Positions 62,951 through 64,000 of a stretch of DNA of 64,000 nt are shown here, one piece after another. Below the pieces are notes generated by a model. That model did no database searches. It saw nothing but the letters and a program-made list of their open reading frames with translations, and was not told the origin of the DNA. Origin of the DNA: Vanilla planifolia (Eukaryota > Streptophyta > Magnoliopsida > Asparagales > Orchidaceae). The position numbers were made by a program, and so were the translations under genes. Each line of letters begins with the position of its first letter. Position 1 is the first letter of the stretch. The DNA lies in NCBI GenBank assembly GCA_023846275.1, contig CM043869.1:35366737-35430736 (forward strand). Reading direction: 5' to 3'.

Positions 62951-63330
62951 ATAAGATATACTTTACAACTTGGTATTATAGACACTTAAGAATAAGGCTA
63001 TGATGTGTTAGACTTGTTCTTATAAATATAAGATATTTGTAATATGGGGAGTTAACTACATGATGGACACATGTTAGATGCTTGATCCTCATCAACATAG
63101 GAGTTGGCATTAAGAGGTTACTACTCATGATGATGAGATATATTGTGTGTCGTCTTGTTGTGGGCATTCAGAGATGGGCCACTACATATGAGATTTCTCA
63201 TCCTCATCAGTATAAGATATTGATAATAGAAAGAGATGACCATATGGTGATGAGATATACTTCACACCTTTGTATCATGGGAACTCAAAGATAGAAACTA
63301 TAACATGACATAAACCTCATCATTGTCTGA
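62951..63330. repeat. Degenerate tandem repeat with GATGAGATATAC-like unit starts
   Basis: Starts at about 62,952 (GATAAGATATACTTTACA), 63,133 (GATGAGATATATTGTGTG) and 63,250 (GATGAGATATACTTCACA), each followed by a TCATGGG/TATAGAC and CAAAGATAG/CAGAGATGG block. Unit length varies. The three short frames here are by-products. Confidence 0.55.
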
Positions 63331-64000
63331 TCATCATGCAATGTTTTATTTTCTATTTTATTTTATTTATTAACTATATTATTATTCTTTCATACAATTT
63401 TATTACCTATAACTAATAGTTTATCTATTGAACATATTAGACTCATTCTTTTTTCACATTAAAGCTAAAATATTATCACTCATAGAATTAAAGATCCTTA
63501 GATGAAAGTTTAGGATCTTATTATGAGAGTATATTATATTTTGAGTGTGAAAGAGGGACTTTATATATGTGAAGATAGTACAAATTTTATTTATAGACAT
63601 TGTATCAATGTTTAGATTTTATCTTTTCATTTTATGTGACAGTTAGATATTGTATGATATTATTTTTTTAGTTGTATTAAATTTGATGATTAAAATTGAA
63701 ATGGTTTTTTCATTATCCTTAATTTTTTTGTTAATATGCTCAATTTTATGTCATTGTCTCTATTTTTATCCAATAAATTTATATTTTAAATATATTTTAT
63801 TGAGTTTTATTGTATTGTTCTACATGGGGAGTGACAGTATAAGTTTTTTTAAATCCTAAATATCATTTGATTAATTTTCAACAAATAATGGGTGTATAGC
63901 AAATATCTGATGTGATTAAATATCATCTTTTTATCATCACTCTAAAAGAAAATTTTCAAAATTATTTTCAATATTTGCCACTTAGATAGTTATAACTGTA
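63331..64000. other. AT-rich DNA to the window end, nothing recognised
   Basis: The 69-codon plus-strand frame (63,650-63,859) is a hydrophobic reading of T-rich sequence, with no support as a gene. Confidence 0.35.

Noticed and set aside
1..64000. CRISPR array, bacterial operon or phage-type system
   Set aside because: No regularly spaced direct repeats with unique spacers, no prokaryotic gene order, and spliced plant genes are present.

Overview
This window is nuclear DNA from a flowering plant. It is strongly AT-rich, has intron-split genes with GT-AG junctions and U-rich introns, and is mostly decayed LTR retrotransposons plus microsatellites. A degraded piece of plastid DNA (trnW-petG) supports a plant host. 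The first exon of one gene is GC-rich and Ala-rich while the rest is AT-rich. That 5'-to-3' GC gradient is common in monocots, but it is not enough to name a lineage. I see no bacterial-type operons, CRISPR array or complete RNA gene.

Two protein genes can be supported, both on the minus strand. At 2.5-4.8 kb lie the first eight coding exons of a DEAH-box RNA helicase of the DHX37/Dhr1/DEAH13 family (ribosome biogenesis). The rest of the gene must lie beyond the left edge. At 25.2-32.0 kb is a complete seven-exon gene for a plant Sn1-specific diacylglycerol lipase-like (class 3 lipase) protein of 574 residues. I rebuilt its exon structure from reading frame and splice sites. It contains an apparent GC-AG intron and a serine elbow reading GNSLG instead of the usual GHSLG.

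The rest is mobile DNA. Region by region: 5-13 kb, AT-rich intergenic DNA with two CT-rich, relatively GC-rich islands; 13.4-16.1 kb, a minus-strand LTR element (family B) with a recognisable initiator-Met primer binding site; 18.0-21.2 kb, a 3.25-kb solo LTR (family A) with TTATA target-site duplications; 21.2-25.2 kb, AT-rich repeats including a 70-bp tandem array; 32-38 kb, a possible promoter and AT-rich DNA; 38-41.6 kb, decayed minus-strand Ty1/copia fragments, locally duplicated.

From 43.1 to 55.8 kb is a plus-strand Ty1/copia element that forms a three-level nest. Its pol gene is split by a second family-B LTR, which is itself split by a second family-A solo LTR (49,284-52,338, target-site duplication TAACA). 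Its gag-pol is also split by the trnW-petG plastid insertion. From 55.8 kb to the end there is AT-rich DNA with several degenerate tandem repeats and no recognisable gene. The two genes are not functionally linked as far as the sequence shows. No novel multi-gene system was found.
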